Source: Candidatus Leptovillus gracilis
Lineage (GTDB): Bacteria > Chloroflexota > Anaerolineae > Promineifilales > Promineifilaceae
Assembly: GCA_016716065.1 (NCBI GenBank)
Contig: JADJXA010000007.1
Location: 124,001-188,000 of the forward strand
Reading direction: 5' to 3'
DNA length: 64,000 nucleotides
Shown: positions 45,140-53,243 of the stretch, piece by piece
Numbering within the stretch: the stretch's first letter is position 1
Layout of the letters: each line of letters begins with the position of its first letter
Translations under genes and position numbers: made by a program
The notes under the pieces: model-generated
Told to the model about the DNA's origin: nothing
What the model saw: only the letters and a program-made list of their open reading frames with translations
Database searches by the model: none

Positions 45140-45367
45140 ATGGAAACAATCAAAAAAACGGTCACCAACCACCCCAACTTGTCTGCCTGGTTTGTTCTGG
45201 CGCTGGGCATGGTGTTGATCTTGCTGTATGAAGCCCGCGACGTAGGGCTAGAAACCATGCAGTGGTTCTGGCTCATCCTTATCACCATTTTGGTGGCCGG
45301 AGCCTGCATCTGGATTATCAGTTGGGGTGACAATGATGAAGACGCCGCCGAAGAAGAACGGGTTTAA
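45140..45367 (+). CDS. small two-TM membrane protein of unknown function
   Basis: 75 residues. Two hydrophobic helices (about 15-30 and 42-62: SAWFVLALGMVLILLYEA and WFWLILITILVAGACIWIIS) are followed by an acidic tail DNDEDAAEEE. AAGGA lies eight bases before the ATG. It precedes the M50 protease gene by nine bases, so the two are probably translated together. Family not recognised; a partner role for the protease is possible. Confidence 0.75.
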   Translation: METIKKTVTNHPNLSAWFVLALGMVLILLYEARDVGLETMQWFWLILITILVAGACIWIISWGDNDEDAAEEERV

Positions 45368-45376
45368 GCCTGATTA

Positions 45377-46498
45377 ATGTTTAATAACCCCAACGCCACG
45401 ACGGTTTCATTAACGGCCGTCGAAGACATCCGCCACGCCATCACCCCCCTCTTCACCACCGCCGACACCACCCTGGATTGGCCGGAGCCGGGGCATTTTC
45501 GGCTGCGCGGCCGTTTTTTGCGCCCCACCGCCGACTGTTACGACGACCTGCGCGTCGCTTTTGAACAACATGGCTTCACCCCCATGCTCCGTGAAGAAGA
45601 AGGCAGTGTTGTTCTCATTGGCTTGCCAGGCGTTTTCAATCCACCGCCCTCCAATTGGGGCATCAACCTGGTCCTGCTCATCGCCACCATCTTCTCCACC
45701 ATGTTCATGGCCGCCCTGGGCGAGGTAGGCGAAGGTGGATTCGCCGCCGCCCTGTCCCAAATCTGGCTCGGCATCCCCTTCAGCCTCAGCCTGATGACCA
45801 TTTTGGGAGCACACGAATTGGGCCACTATTTTGCTGCCCGCTACCACAAAGTGCCCGTCACCCTGCCCTATTTCATCCCCATGCCTTTCTCCCTCATCGG
45901 CACGATGGGCGCTTTTATTCGCCTGAAAGCACCGGTGAAAAACAAACGCGCCCTGTTCGATGTCGGCGCGGCCGGTCCGTTGAGCGGTCTGGTATTTGCC
46001 ATCCCAATCCTGCTTTATGGTCTGGCGACTTCACCGGTAGGACCGCTGCCAACCATTGATTACATGCTCGAAGGCAATTCCTTGCTGTATGCCGCCGCCA
46101 AAATTCTGGTGTTGGGGCAAATGCTGCCGGCCAATGGTCTGGACGTTTCCCTGAATCAGGTGGCCTGGGCCGGGTGGGTTGGTTTGTTGGTGACCGGACT
46201 TAACCTGATTCCTGTCGGACAGTTGGATGGCGGGCACGTGGCTTATGTGTTGTTTGGCAAGCGCGCGCGGCGCTTCTTTTGGCCCGTGCTTATCGCTTTG
46301 GCGTTTTTAGCCATCTTCACCGGGGCGACGATGTGGTTGTTCTGGATTTTCCTGCTCTTCTTTTTTGGCCGCGCTTACGCCGAGCCATTGGATGATGTGA
46401 CGCCCCTGGACCCCCGCCGCCGGGCGTTGGCGATTTTTACCCTGCTTTTGTTCCTCCTGGTGTTTGTGCCCATTCCCTTTCAGATTATTACCCCTTGA
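45377..46498 (+). CDS. site-2 (M50) membrane metalloprotease
   Basis: 373 residues with several membrane helices. HELGH in LGAHELGHYFAARYHKVP supplies two zinc ligands, and NLIPVGQLDGGH the third Asp and the conserved NxxPxxxLDGG motif. It cuts membrane-bound substrates within the bilayer, often releasing sigma or regulator factors. The N-terminal ~90 residues are soluble and precede the first helix. The EGY-like arrangement is common in Chloroflexota, cyanobacteria and plants. Substrate unknown. Confidence 0.9.
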   Translation: MFNNPNATTVSLTAVEDIRHAITPLFTTADTTLDWPEPGHFRLRGRFLRPTADCYDDLRVAFEQHGFTPMLREEEGSVVLIGLPGVFNPPPSNWGINLVLLIATIFSTMFMAALGEVGEGGFAAALSQIWLGIPFSLSLMTILGAHELGHYFAARYHKVPVTLPYFIPMPFSLIGTMGAFIRLKAPVKNKRALFDVGAAGPLSGLVFAIPILLYGLATSPVGPLPTIDYMLEGNSLLYAAAKILVLGQMLPANGLDVSLNQVAWAGWVGLLVTGLNLIPVGQLDGGHVAYVLFGKRARRFFWPVLIALAFLAIFTGATMWLFWIFLLFFFGRAYAEPLDDVTPLDPRRRALAIFTLLLFLLVFVPIPFQIITP

Positions 46499-46617
46499 GG
46501 TAGTCGCCAGAGGAACAGCGGATTGGCAGGATTTACGGATACTCACAAAGGTCATCATCTGACATTTTTGTCACCTTGTCGGATATCGCCTTATCAGGCA
46601 TAGACTAGACACAGGAT

Positions 46618-46646
46618 TTGGCAGCGCCGCCTGATTTGGTTATAAT
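46618..46646 (+). promoter_or_regulatory. promoter of the CAT-anticodon tRNA
   Basis: TTGGCA (46618-46623), 17-base spacer, TATAAT (46641-46646), 12 bases before the tRNA. Confidence 0.75.
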
Positions 46647-46658
46647 CTCATTCGCTTT

Positions 46659-46734
46659 GGCGCTATAGCTCAGTCGGCAGAGCGAGGGACTCATAAGCCC
46701 TAGGTCACTGGTTCAAGTCCAGTTGGCGCCACCA
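46659..46734 (+). tRNA. tRNA with CAT anticodon (Met, possibly Ile2)
   Basis: Acceptor GGCGCTA pairs with TGGCGCC; D-arm GCTCAGTCGGCAGAGC; anticodon loop CTCATAA (CAT); T-arm ACTGG-TTCAAGT-CCAGT; CCA is encoded (46732-46734). The anticodon stem has one A-G mismatch next to the loop. Elongator Met is most likely; a lysidine-modified Ile tRNA cannot be excluded. Confidence 0.88.
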
Positions 46735-46739
46735 GAAAG

Positions 46740-46764
46740 CCGCTCCATGTGAGCGGTTTTTTTT
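46740..46764 (+). terminator. terminator after the CAT tRNA
   Basis: CCGCTC-catgt-GAGCGG followed by eight T. Confidence 0.85.
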
Positions 46765-46789
46765 ATCCGGCAAAGTGTATAAGACCTGT

Positions 46790-49270
46790 ATGGAACCGAT
46801 TGCAGAAACGGCCGTTCTCTCCCCCTCTCCCCCCCCCGCGCGCCCGGCGCATCTCTGGCGCTGGTGGGGACTGCCTTTCCTGTTTGGCTGCCTGGCGGCG
46901 CTGATCTGGGTGGTGGCCGACGGGCCGTGAGGTGTGGAGTACAATAACGGCCGTAGACGCCAACCAGAGCCGGGCCAACACCTCCCTGCCCATCCCCCGC
47001 GACACCCTGCGCCTGGAACAAACCATCACCCCTGGCCACGATGGCCTGTCCGAAGTCGAGCTGATCTTGTCCGGCAGCGGCGGCGATGGTTATTTACTGG
47101 TTCAACTGTTCGACGCCGCCGGTGGGCTGACCGCCGAAAAACAGTGGGACACCCGCCCCCTGACCCATAATCAAACCATCACGCTGGCCTTTGCGCCGCA
47201 GCCTCAGTCTGCCGGGCAAACCTACACCCTGCGTATCAGCGGCAGCGCCGACAACCCCATGACCGTCTGGGGCTACGACCAGGACGTGTACGCCGGCGGC
47301 GCGCTGCGCCTGCAAACCGGCCCGTTAGACACCGAAACACCCACCACCGGCGCCCAAGACCTGCGCCTGATCACCCGTTATCAACTTACCTGGGCCAATG
47401 CCAGCCGCGCCCTGGGCGCGGCTCTGGCGCAGGCTGGGGCGCTGTTGGCTGTGGCGCTGCTGTTTTTGCCGCTGCCAGGTTTGCTGCTGTTGTTGTTTGG
47501 CCCTGCCGTCTGGCGGCGCTGGGACGCCCTGGCCTGGTTGGGCGTGGCGCTGACGACGGGTATTGCTGGTTGGGCTTTGTTGTGGCAGTGGGTCTCGCTG
47601 ATTGGCGGACGTTTCTCTGGTGGGCTGCTTTGGCTGCTGGTTATTGGCGGCTGGCTGCTGGCGCTCTGGAGATTGCGGATTTCAGGTTTCAGATTTCCGC
47701 AATCCGCAATCCGCAATCCGCAATTTCATAAGGAACATCTGGCGCTGCTCCTCTTGCTGCTGGCGGGTCTGGCGGTGCGTCTGCTGGCCGTCCGCGATCT
47801 GGCGTTTCCGCCCTGGGTAGATGCCAGCCGCCATGGGTTGATTACGGCCGTCATGGTCGAAAAAGGCACGATTCCCGACAATTACGCACCTTATCTGCCG
47901 GTAGACCATTTTCCCTACCACTTTGGCTTCCACACACTCTCCGCCAGTCTGTCTCTGATGACCGGCGCGCCGCTGCCAACCTTGCTGCTTTACCTGGGTC
48001 AACTGCTCAACGCGCTGATTCCCCTGGCAATCTATACCGCCGGCTGGCTGTTCACGCGCCGCCGCCGCGCCGGGCTGGCCGCTGCCTTCCTGACAGCGCT
48101 GCCCTTTTTCTTTCCCGCCTACTACCTGTCTTGGGGACGCTTGACGCAGTTAACGGCCGTTCTCCTCATGCCCGTTTTATTGGGGCTGACCTGGCAGTTG
48201 GTGCGCGGTGGGCGTGGCTGGCGGCGCGTTTGGTGGCTGGTGGGGCTGCTGGCGGCCGGCGTGTTCCTGGTTCACTTTCGCGTCTTTCTGTTCTATCTGC
48301 CCTTTGCCTTCATCGTCTGGCTGATGAGTTGGGCACGGCACGGCCGTTGGCTGGCGGCGGCGGCCGGCCTGGCTGTTTTCCTGGTAAGCCCACACATGCT
48401 CCACTTGTTCCGCGTCACCGAACCGGTCGAGACGGTGCGGTACAGCATGGAGAATTACAACACCTTCCCGGTAGCTTATCTGTCCGTGGCCTGGGAACGG
48501 CCGTTCCTCTATCTGGCTGGTGGTGTATTGGTGCTGCTGCTCATCCCGGCGCTGCGTTTCCGCCGCTGGACGCCAGCGTTGTTGGCTCTGGTTGGCTGGA
48601 CGGCCGTCCTCTTCATTTTGCTATCCGGCCAACGGCTCGGTTTGCCAGAGACCTCCCTGATCAACCTCAACAGTTGGTACATCACCATGTTCATCCCCCT
48701 GAGTCTGTTCCTGGGCAGCGCTGCGGACCAATTGTGGCGCTGGCTGGAGCGGCGACATTGGCTGGGGCAGGCGATGGGCTGGTTTGTGACGGGGGTGGGG
48801 GTAACGGCCGTTTTCATCTTTGGCGTCCATCAGCAAATTGTCGTCCTCAACAACCAGACCGTGCTGGCGCATCCGGCCGACGCCATCGGCCTGGCCTGGC
48901 TGGATGAAAACGTGCCGCCTGACGCTAAAATCGCTGCCAACAGTTGGCTGTGGTTGGGCGCAACCTGGGCCGGCAGCGATGGCGGGGCCTGGATTTTGCC
49001 GCTCACCGGATTGGCAACGACTATGCCGCCCATTGACCACATCTACAACCGGGATTATTTTAGCGAAATTCGCGCATTTAACCGGGCGCCTACCGATACA
49101 CCGGACTGGGCTGATCCGGCAGCCGCCGACTGGCTGCGCCAGCAAGGCGTCACCCATATCTATGTAGGTGTTCGCGGCGGTTTTTCGACCCGGCTGTGCT
49201 GGCGCGCAACCCGAAGCTGAACCTGCTGTACAGCCACGCCGGGGTGTTTGTGTTTGCCGTGGCGCAATGA
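46790..49270 (+). CDS. large polytopic membrane protein (glycosyltransferase-like), two frame breaks
   Basis: About 825 residues if joined. A 46-codon segment from ATG 46790 encodes a membrane anchor (WWGLPFLFGCLAALIWVVADG) and stops at 46930; taking one G from GGG (46922-46924) gives DGREVWSTITAVDAN and enters the main frame (from 46932). Then a soluble beta-rich region and ten or more helices from about 47400, with WVDASRHGLI and DHFPYHFGFHTLS resembling GT39-like membrane transferases. Near 49183 a run of five T needs one more, giving GGFFDPAVLARNPKLNLLYSHAGVFVFAVAQ-type ending at 49270. Function unknown. A repeat inserted at 47671 adds about 19 residues. Confidence 0.7.
47671..47728. repeat. 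GCGGATT / CCGCAAT repeat inside a coding sequence
   Basis: ATTGCGGATTTCAGGTTTC-like units followed by three CCGCAAT copies in reverse sense. The stretch is translated in frame (ISGFRFPQSAIRNPQF) between two membrane helices of the large membrane protein. Confidence 0.7.
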
Positions 49271-49288
49271 CGGGTGCAGAACTGGATA

Positions 49289-49320
49289 GACCAGACAGGT
49301 TTTTGGCAGCCTGTCTGGTC
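49289..49320. terminator. hairpin between convergent genes
   Basis: GACCAGACAGG (49289-49299) and its complement CCTGTCTGGTC (49310-49320) with a 10-base loop, between the membrane protein and tupA. No long T-run follows. Confidence 0.55.
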
Positions 49321-49328
49321 TTGATGAC

Positions 49329-50177
49329 CTACGATCCCGCGCTGGGCACAAACAGCGGGCTGCCAAACTCGGCCACGCCAAACTGCCCGATCAGCTCCTG
49401 CGTCGGCGCTGAAATTAACCAATCAATGAACTGATTCGCCAGATCGGTCTGAATGTGCGCCCCCTTGTTTGGGTTGACGGCTATCACGCCATAGGGATTA
49501 AACAGCAGCGGGTCCCCTTCCACCAGGATAACGAGTTTCGTGCCCTCCAGAGTACGCGCCAGATACGTTGCCCGGTCTGTCAGGGTATAGGCGGCCAATT
49601 CATCGGCCATCGTCAGCACCGCCCCCATGCCCTGCCCGGCCGAAATGTACCAATCGCCGGCCGGTTCCAGCCCGGCCGCCGCCCAGACAGCCTTCTCTTT
49701 GCTGTGCGTGCCGGAATCGTCACCGCGCGAAACGAACGGGGACTGAGCCGCGGCCAACTGCGCCAGCGCCGCCGCCGCGTCCTGCCCGCCGCCAATGCCC
49801 GCCGGATCATCCGGCGGCCCGACGATAACAAAATCGTTATACATCACGTCCTCGCGGCGCACACCGTGGCCGTTGGCCATAAATTCATCCTCGCTAGCGC
49901 GGGCGTGAACCAGGACGACATCGGCGTTGCCATCAATCCCCAATTGCAGCGCCTGCCCGGTCCCCACGGCCACCACTTCCACCGTGACGTTGTACTGCTC
50001 GCTGAACACAGGCAGAATATCGTCCAGCAGGCCGGAATCTTGCGTGCTGGTGGTGGTCGCCAGCAGGAGGGTGCGCGACCCATCTGCCCCGGTTGGCTCG
50101 CTCCCCTGTTGTCCGCCACAAGCGGCCAGGATGAGGACCAGGAACAAATAAAGGTAAAGCTGCCATCTCGTTTTCAT
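49329..50177 (-). CDS. tupA: tungstate ABC transporter, substrate-binding lipoprotein
   Basis: 282 residues. Signal peptide with lipobox LAACGG. TTTSTQDSGLLDDILPVF is the binding signature of TupA-type tungstate receptors; SRGDDSGTHSKE and YISAGQGMGAVL are also conserved. It captures tungstate outside the membrane and hands it to TupB. I chose ATG 50177, which has GGAG eight bases upstream, over 50240. It is the last gene of the tupB-tupC-tupA run, an order different from tupA-first operons. The oxyanion (W or Mo) is inferred from TupA-like motifs. Confidence 0.9.
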   Translation of the reverse strand: MKTRWQLYLYLFLVLILAACGGQQGSEPTGADGSRTLLLATTTSTQDSGLLDDILPVFSEQYNVTVEVVAVGTGQALQLGIDGNADVVLVHARASEDEFMANGHGVRREDVMYNDFVIVGPPDDPAGIGGGQDAAAALAQLAAAQSPFVSRGDDSGTHSKEKAVWAAAGLEPAGDWYISAGQGMGAVLTMADELAAYTLTDRATYLARTLEGTKLVILVEGDPLLFNPYGVIAVNPNKGAHIQTDLANQFIDWLISAPTQELIGQFGVAEFGSPLFVPSAGS

Positions 50178-50242
50178 CTTTCTACTCCTTTCGGGTTTCG
50201 AGCATACAGGTGGAACGCACCGGAAAGGGCGCTGCACCACTG

Positions 50243-50974
50243 TTAATAAACCATCTCGCCGGCGACAAATGCCTGGGTGCGCGGGTCGGCGGGATGGTTG
50301 AAGAAGGTGTTGGCAGCGGCCGTTTCCACCAACCGCCCATCCAACAAAAAACCCACTCGTGTCGCCAGCCGCTTTGCCTGGAAGATATTGTGCGTTACCA
50401 AGACGAGTGTCGTGGATCGCTCCTGGTTCAACCGCCCCACAATCTCTTCGATCAGGCGCACGTTGTATGGGTCCAGGTTGGCCGTCGGCTCATCGAGCAG
50501 CAGCACTTCCGGCTCCAGGACGATGGCCCGCGCCAGGGCGACCCGCTGCGCCTCACCGCCGGAGAGGGTTCGGGCCGGCTGCCGGGCCAACGGCAGCAAA
50601 CCGACCTGTTCCAGGGCGGCGGCCACGCGATTTTGCCCATCGCGCCGGCCGCGCAAACGCAGCCCATAGGTCACGTTGGCCTGCACGCTGCGACTGAGGA
50701 GGAACGGCCGTTGGAACACCGTTGTCACCCGGCGGCTGAGGGCTAACGGCATAGGCTGGTCGGCGCTAAACGGGGTGTTTTGGAAGAGGAAACGGCCGTT
50801 TACCGGCGTTTCTAAAAAATTCAACAGGCGCAGCAGCGTGCTTTTGCCCGCGCCGCTCGGCCCGACCAGAGCCAGCACCTCGCCGCGCCGGACAGACAGC
50901 CGGTCCACGTCCAGCACCGTGCGTCCGCCATATGCCTGGCGCACGTTTTCCAGCTCGTACACAATCTCGTTCAT
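50243..50974 (-). CDS. tupC: tungstate ABC transporter, ATP-binding protein
   Basis: 243 residues. Walker A VGPSGAGKSTLLRLL, signature LSGGEAQRVALARAI, Walker B VLLLDEPTANLD and H-loop VTHN are complete. It powers oxyanion import with TupB. It starts 98 bases after the tupB stop and ends 65 bases before tupA. The domain is single and of normal length. Confidence 0.92.
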   Translation of the reverse strand: MNEIVYELENVRQAYGGRTVLDVDRLSVRRGEVLALVGPSGAGKSTLLRLLNFLETPVNGRFLFQNTPFSADQPMPLALSRRVTTVFQRPFLLSRSVQANVTYGLRLRGRRDGQNRVAAALEQVGLLPLARQPARTLSGGEAQRVALARAIVLEPEVLLLDEPTANLDPYNVRLIEEIVGRLNQERSTTLVLVTHNIFQAKRLATRVGFLLDGRLVETAAANTFFNHPADPRTQAFVAGEMVY

Positions 50975-51072
50975 AGTATCTGTAGGCCGAAGTCCGTATC
51001 CGGTTTTCCGTTGGCATTTGCCAGAGGTGGCGCCTGTGGATTACCGATAAAGGGTAATAGATTATTCGCCAG

Positions 51073-51777
51073 CTACTCCGCTGTCGTGCGTCCTTGTAAC
51101 TGCAGCATCAGCAAATTAGCCAAAAAAGTCAGCCCCAACAAAATGAGGCCCAGGGCGATGGCCAGGTCAAAGTTCCCCTTGCGCGTCTCCAGGACGATAG
51201 CCGTCGTTAGCACCCGTGTCTTACCCTCGATGTTGCCGCCTACCAGCATCACCGCCCCCACTTCGGAGATGATGCCGCCAAACCCGGCGATCACCGAAAC
51301 CAGCACTCCCACCCGTGCCTCGGCCAAAACAGCCAGCGTCGCCTGCCAGCGGGTGGCGCCCAATGCCCGCACCTGCTGGCGGATGTTTGGGTCCACGCCT
51401 AACACGGCGGCCATCGTAAAACCGGCTACCAGGGGAAAGGCGATAATGGTCTGGGCGATGACCATCGCCCCCGGTGTGAAGAGCGCCGGGATGAGGCTGC
51501 TGTTTAGCCCGCCCACTGGCCCGCTGCGCGAAAGTGTCAGGTAGACAAAGAGGCCGATGACCACCGGTGGGAATCCCATGCCGGTATAGAGCAGCGCCAT
51601 CAGCAGCCCGCGGCCGGGGAAACGGCTCAACCCAATCCACGCCCCCAACGGGATGCCGATCAGGGTGCTGATGAACAGGGCGACGCCGGAGACGTACAAG
51701 GAAAGCCGCACAATCTCCCACAACGCCGGGTCGCGGGCGATCATCAGTTCAACTGCTTGAAGGAAGCCTTGCCACAT
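51073..51777 (-). CDS. tupB: tungstate ABC transporter, permease
   Basis: 234 residues with about five or six membrane helices and the EAA-type loop (RQQVRALGATRWQATLAVLAEARVGVLVS). It matches the TupB/ModB-like permease fold with IPLGAWIGLSRFPGRG and MGFPPVVIGLFVYLTLSRSGPVG. First gene of the transporter run, 77 bases after the regulator. Together with tupC and tupA it is a complete importer. Confidence 0.9.
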   Translation of the reverse strand: MWQGFLQAVELMIARDPALWEIVRLSLYVSGVALFISTLIGIPLGAWIGLSRFPGRGLLMALLYTGMGFPPVVIGLFVYLTLSRSGPVGGLNSSLIPALFTPGAMVIAQTIIAFPLVAGFTMAAVLGVDPNIRQQVRALGATRWQATLAVLAEARVGVLVSVIAGFGGIISEVGAVMLVGGNIEGKTRVLTTAIVLETRKGNFDLAIALGLILLGLTFLANLLMLQLQGRTTAE

Positions 51778-51854
51778 GGTTTAGTTGAGAGTTGCAGATT
51801 GTTACGTTGTCAGTCATTGCCGGCTGCCGGTATTACCGTTTACCGGCCACCGAC

Positions 51855-52964
51855 TCAAATCCATACCACTTCGCCGGTGGCGCGGCTGTCGTAGCCGCCC
51901 AGAGTGTGGAGCAGCGCTTTGTAGGCGTCGGTTTGGAGGATGGCGAAGAGGGTCTGGCAAACGGCCGTTTCCCACACCACCTCTGGAACCACCAGTTGAT
52001 ACACTTCCTGGGTCAGCGGCACAAAGGCCAGCCCATAGGCGGCGGCGGCGGCGTGAATAGCCAGACCAGCGTTGGCCCGGCCGTCGGCGATAGCCTGAGC
52101 CACGCCTAAATGGGTCGGCGTCTCCTGCTCGTAGCCGGCGATTGCTTCCGGCGCGATGTTTAGGGCGCGCAGTTGAGCATCCAGCCAGACGCGCGTGCCG
52201 CTGCCCCCCTGCCGGTTCATCCAGCGCGTACCCTGCTGCGTCAGGTCGGCCAGACCGCTGATGGCCAGGGGATTTTCCGGCGGCAGCAGCAGCCCCAATG
52301 AGCGATAGGCCAGGGTGATGAGCGCGACGCGCTGGCCGGGAAACATACGGCTGACGAACGGGAGGTTGTAGTCGCCGCTGGCCTCGTCCCAAAGGTGGAC
52401 CCCAGCCACATCGGCTTCGCCCCGCGCCAGGGCGAGCAGTCCACCCAGGCTGCCGGCGTAGCGCAGCGCCATATGCGCCCCTGGCTGCGCCTCGGCCAAC
52501 TGCCGGGCCAGCAAATCTACCGCCAGATCGTGGCTGCCAACAAAACGCAGTTCGTGGGTGGGAACGGCCGTTTCCACCACCACTCCCTTTTCTTGCAGCG
52601 CCTGCCAGCGCCCGGCCGCCAGCGACAGGGCAACTTGCGCTTGCGCCGGGCTGTATCCCTGCGCCAACCCTTCTAGCAAAAATTGTTCGGCGCGGTGGAT
52701 GAAGGCGGCCCATTGCAGAAACGGCCGTTCGCCCGGCAGCGGCTGTTGCGCCACTCGCGTACCGCCGCCCCGATGGCCGTTCACCAACCCTTCCGCCGCC
52801 AGCAAAGCATAGGCGCGGCTGACTGTGCCCGGCGTGCAGTTCCACTGCCGGGCCAGAGTGCGTACCGGCGGCAGCCGTTCACCCGGCGGCAGTTCGCCCT
52901 CGGCAATTTGTCGCCGGATCGCCTCCGCGATTTCCTGATAAAGATGAGCCGCTGTTTGTTGCAT
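51855..52964 (-). CDS. GntR-type DNA-binding protein fused to a periplasmic-binding-like domain
   Basis: 369 residues. N-terminal winged helix: AIRRQIAEGELPPGERLPPVRTLARQWNCTPGTVSRAYALL. From about residue 135 a PBP-like fold akin to molybdate/tungstate-binding COG1910 proteins, with GSHDLAVDLLARQL, SLGGLLALARGEADVAGVHLWD and MNRQGGSGTRVWLDAQLRAL. It would sense oxyanion or a cofactor and regulate the tup genes directly downstream. I chose ATG 52964; the frame to 53003 has no start signal. A direct repeat TTTGTACC-C-TTTGTACC overlaps its translation start region. Confidence 0.83.
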   Translation of the reverse strand: MQQTAAHLYQEIAEAIRRQIAEGELPPGERLPPVRTLARQWNCTPGTVSRAYALLAAEGLVNGHRGGGTRVAQQPLPGERPFLQWAAFIHRAEQFLLEGLAQGYSPAQAQVALSLAAGRWQALQEKGVVVETAVPTHELRFVGSHDLAVDLLARQLAEAQPGAHMALRYAGSLGGLLALARGEADVAGVHLWDEASGDYNLPFVSRMFPGQRVALITLAYRSLGLLLPPENPLAISGLADLTQQGTRWMNRQGGSGTRVWLDAQLRALNIAPEAIAGYEQETPTHLGVAQAIADGRANAGLAIHAAAAAYGLAFVPLTQEVYQLVVPEVVWETAVCQTLFAILQTDAYKALLHTLGGYDSRATGEVVWI

Positions 52965-52965
52965 A

Positions 52966-52982
52966 TTTGTACCCTTTGTACC
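52966..52982. promoter_or_regulatory. direct repeat, possible operator of the tup regulator
   Basis: TTTGTACC (52966-52973), one base, TTTGTACC (52975-52982), lying 1-20 bases upstream of the regulator start on the minus strand. It could be an autoregulatory site. Confidence 0.4.
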
Positions 52983-53155
52983 GATGCAATCATAACAAAT
53001 CATCTACCTGACGGCAATGAGCAGGAAAGATGGCTCCTTAAAGTTTCGCGGTTTTTTGGGGGATGATGGGCAAATCTGGTGGCATTGTATGACATATTGC
53101 ATGGGGAAAACGGCCGTTTATCACTTGCCCCACCCCCAGATTACGCCAGACTACT

Positions 53156-53221
53156 AGCCGTAATCCGTATTCAGTGACCAGTTTTCAGTCGGTGTTACCT
53201 CTGGAAAACGCACACTGAGTT
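53156..53221. repeat. ATCCGTATTCAGTGACCAGT repeat
   Basis: Diverged CCGTAATCCGTATTCAGTG, TTTTCAGTCGG and a reverse-sense ACACTGAG word, in the gap before the peptidase gene. It belongs to the GAACACT family. Confidence 0.55.
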
Positions 53222-53243
53222 ATTGCAAATTCGAGGAGGCAGC

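Noticed and set aside
48131..48907. 258-codon frame inside the membrane-protein gene
   Set aside because: Translation is Gly/Arg/Pro-rich, while the other frame gives regular membrane helices.
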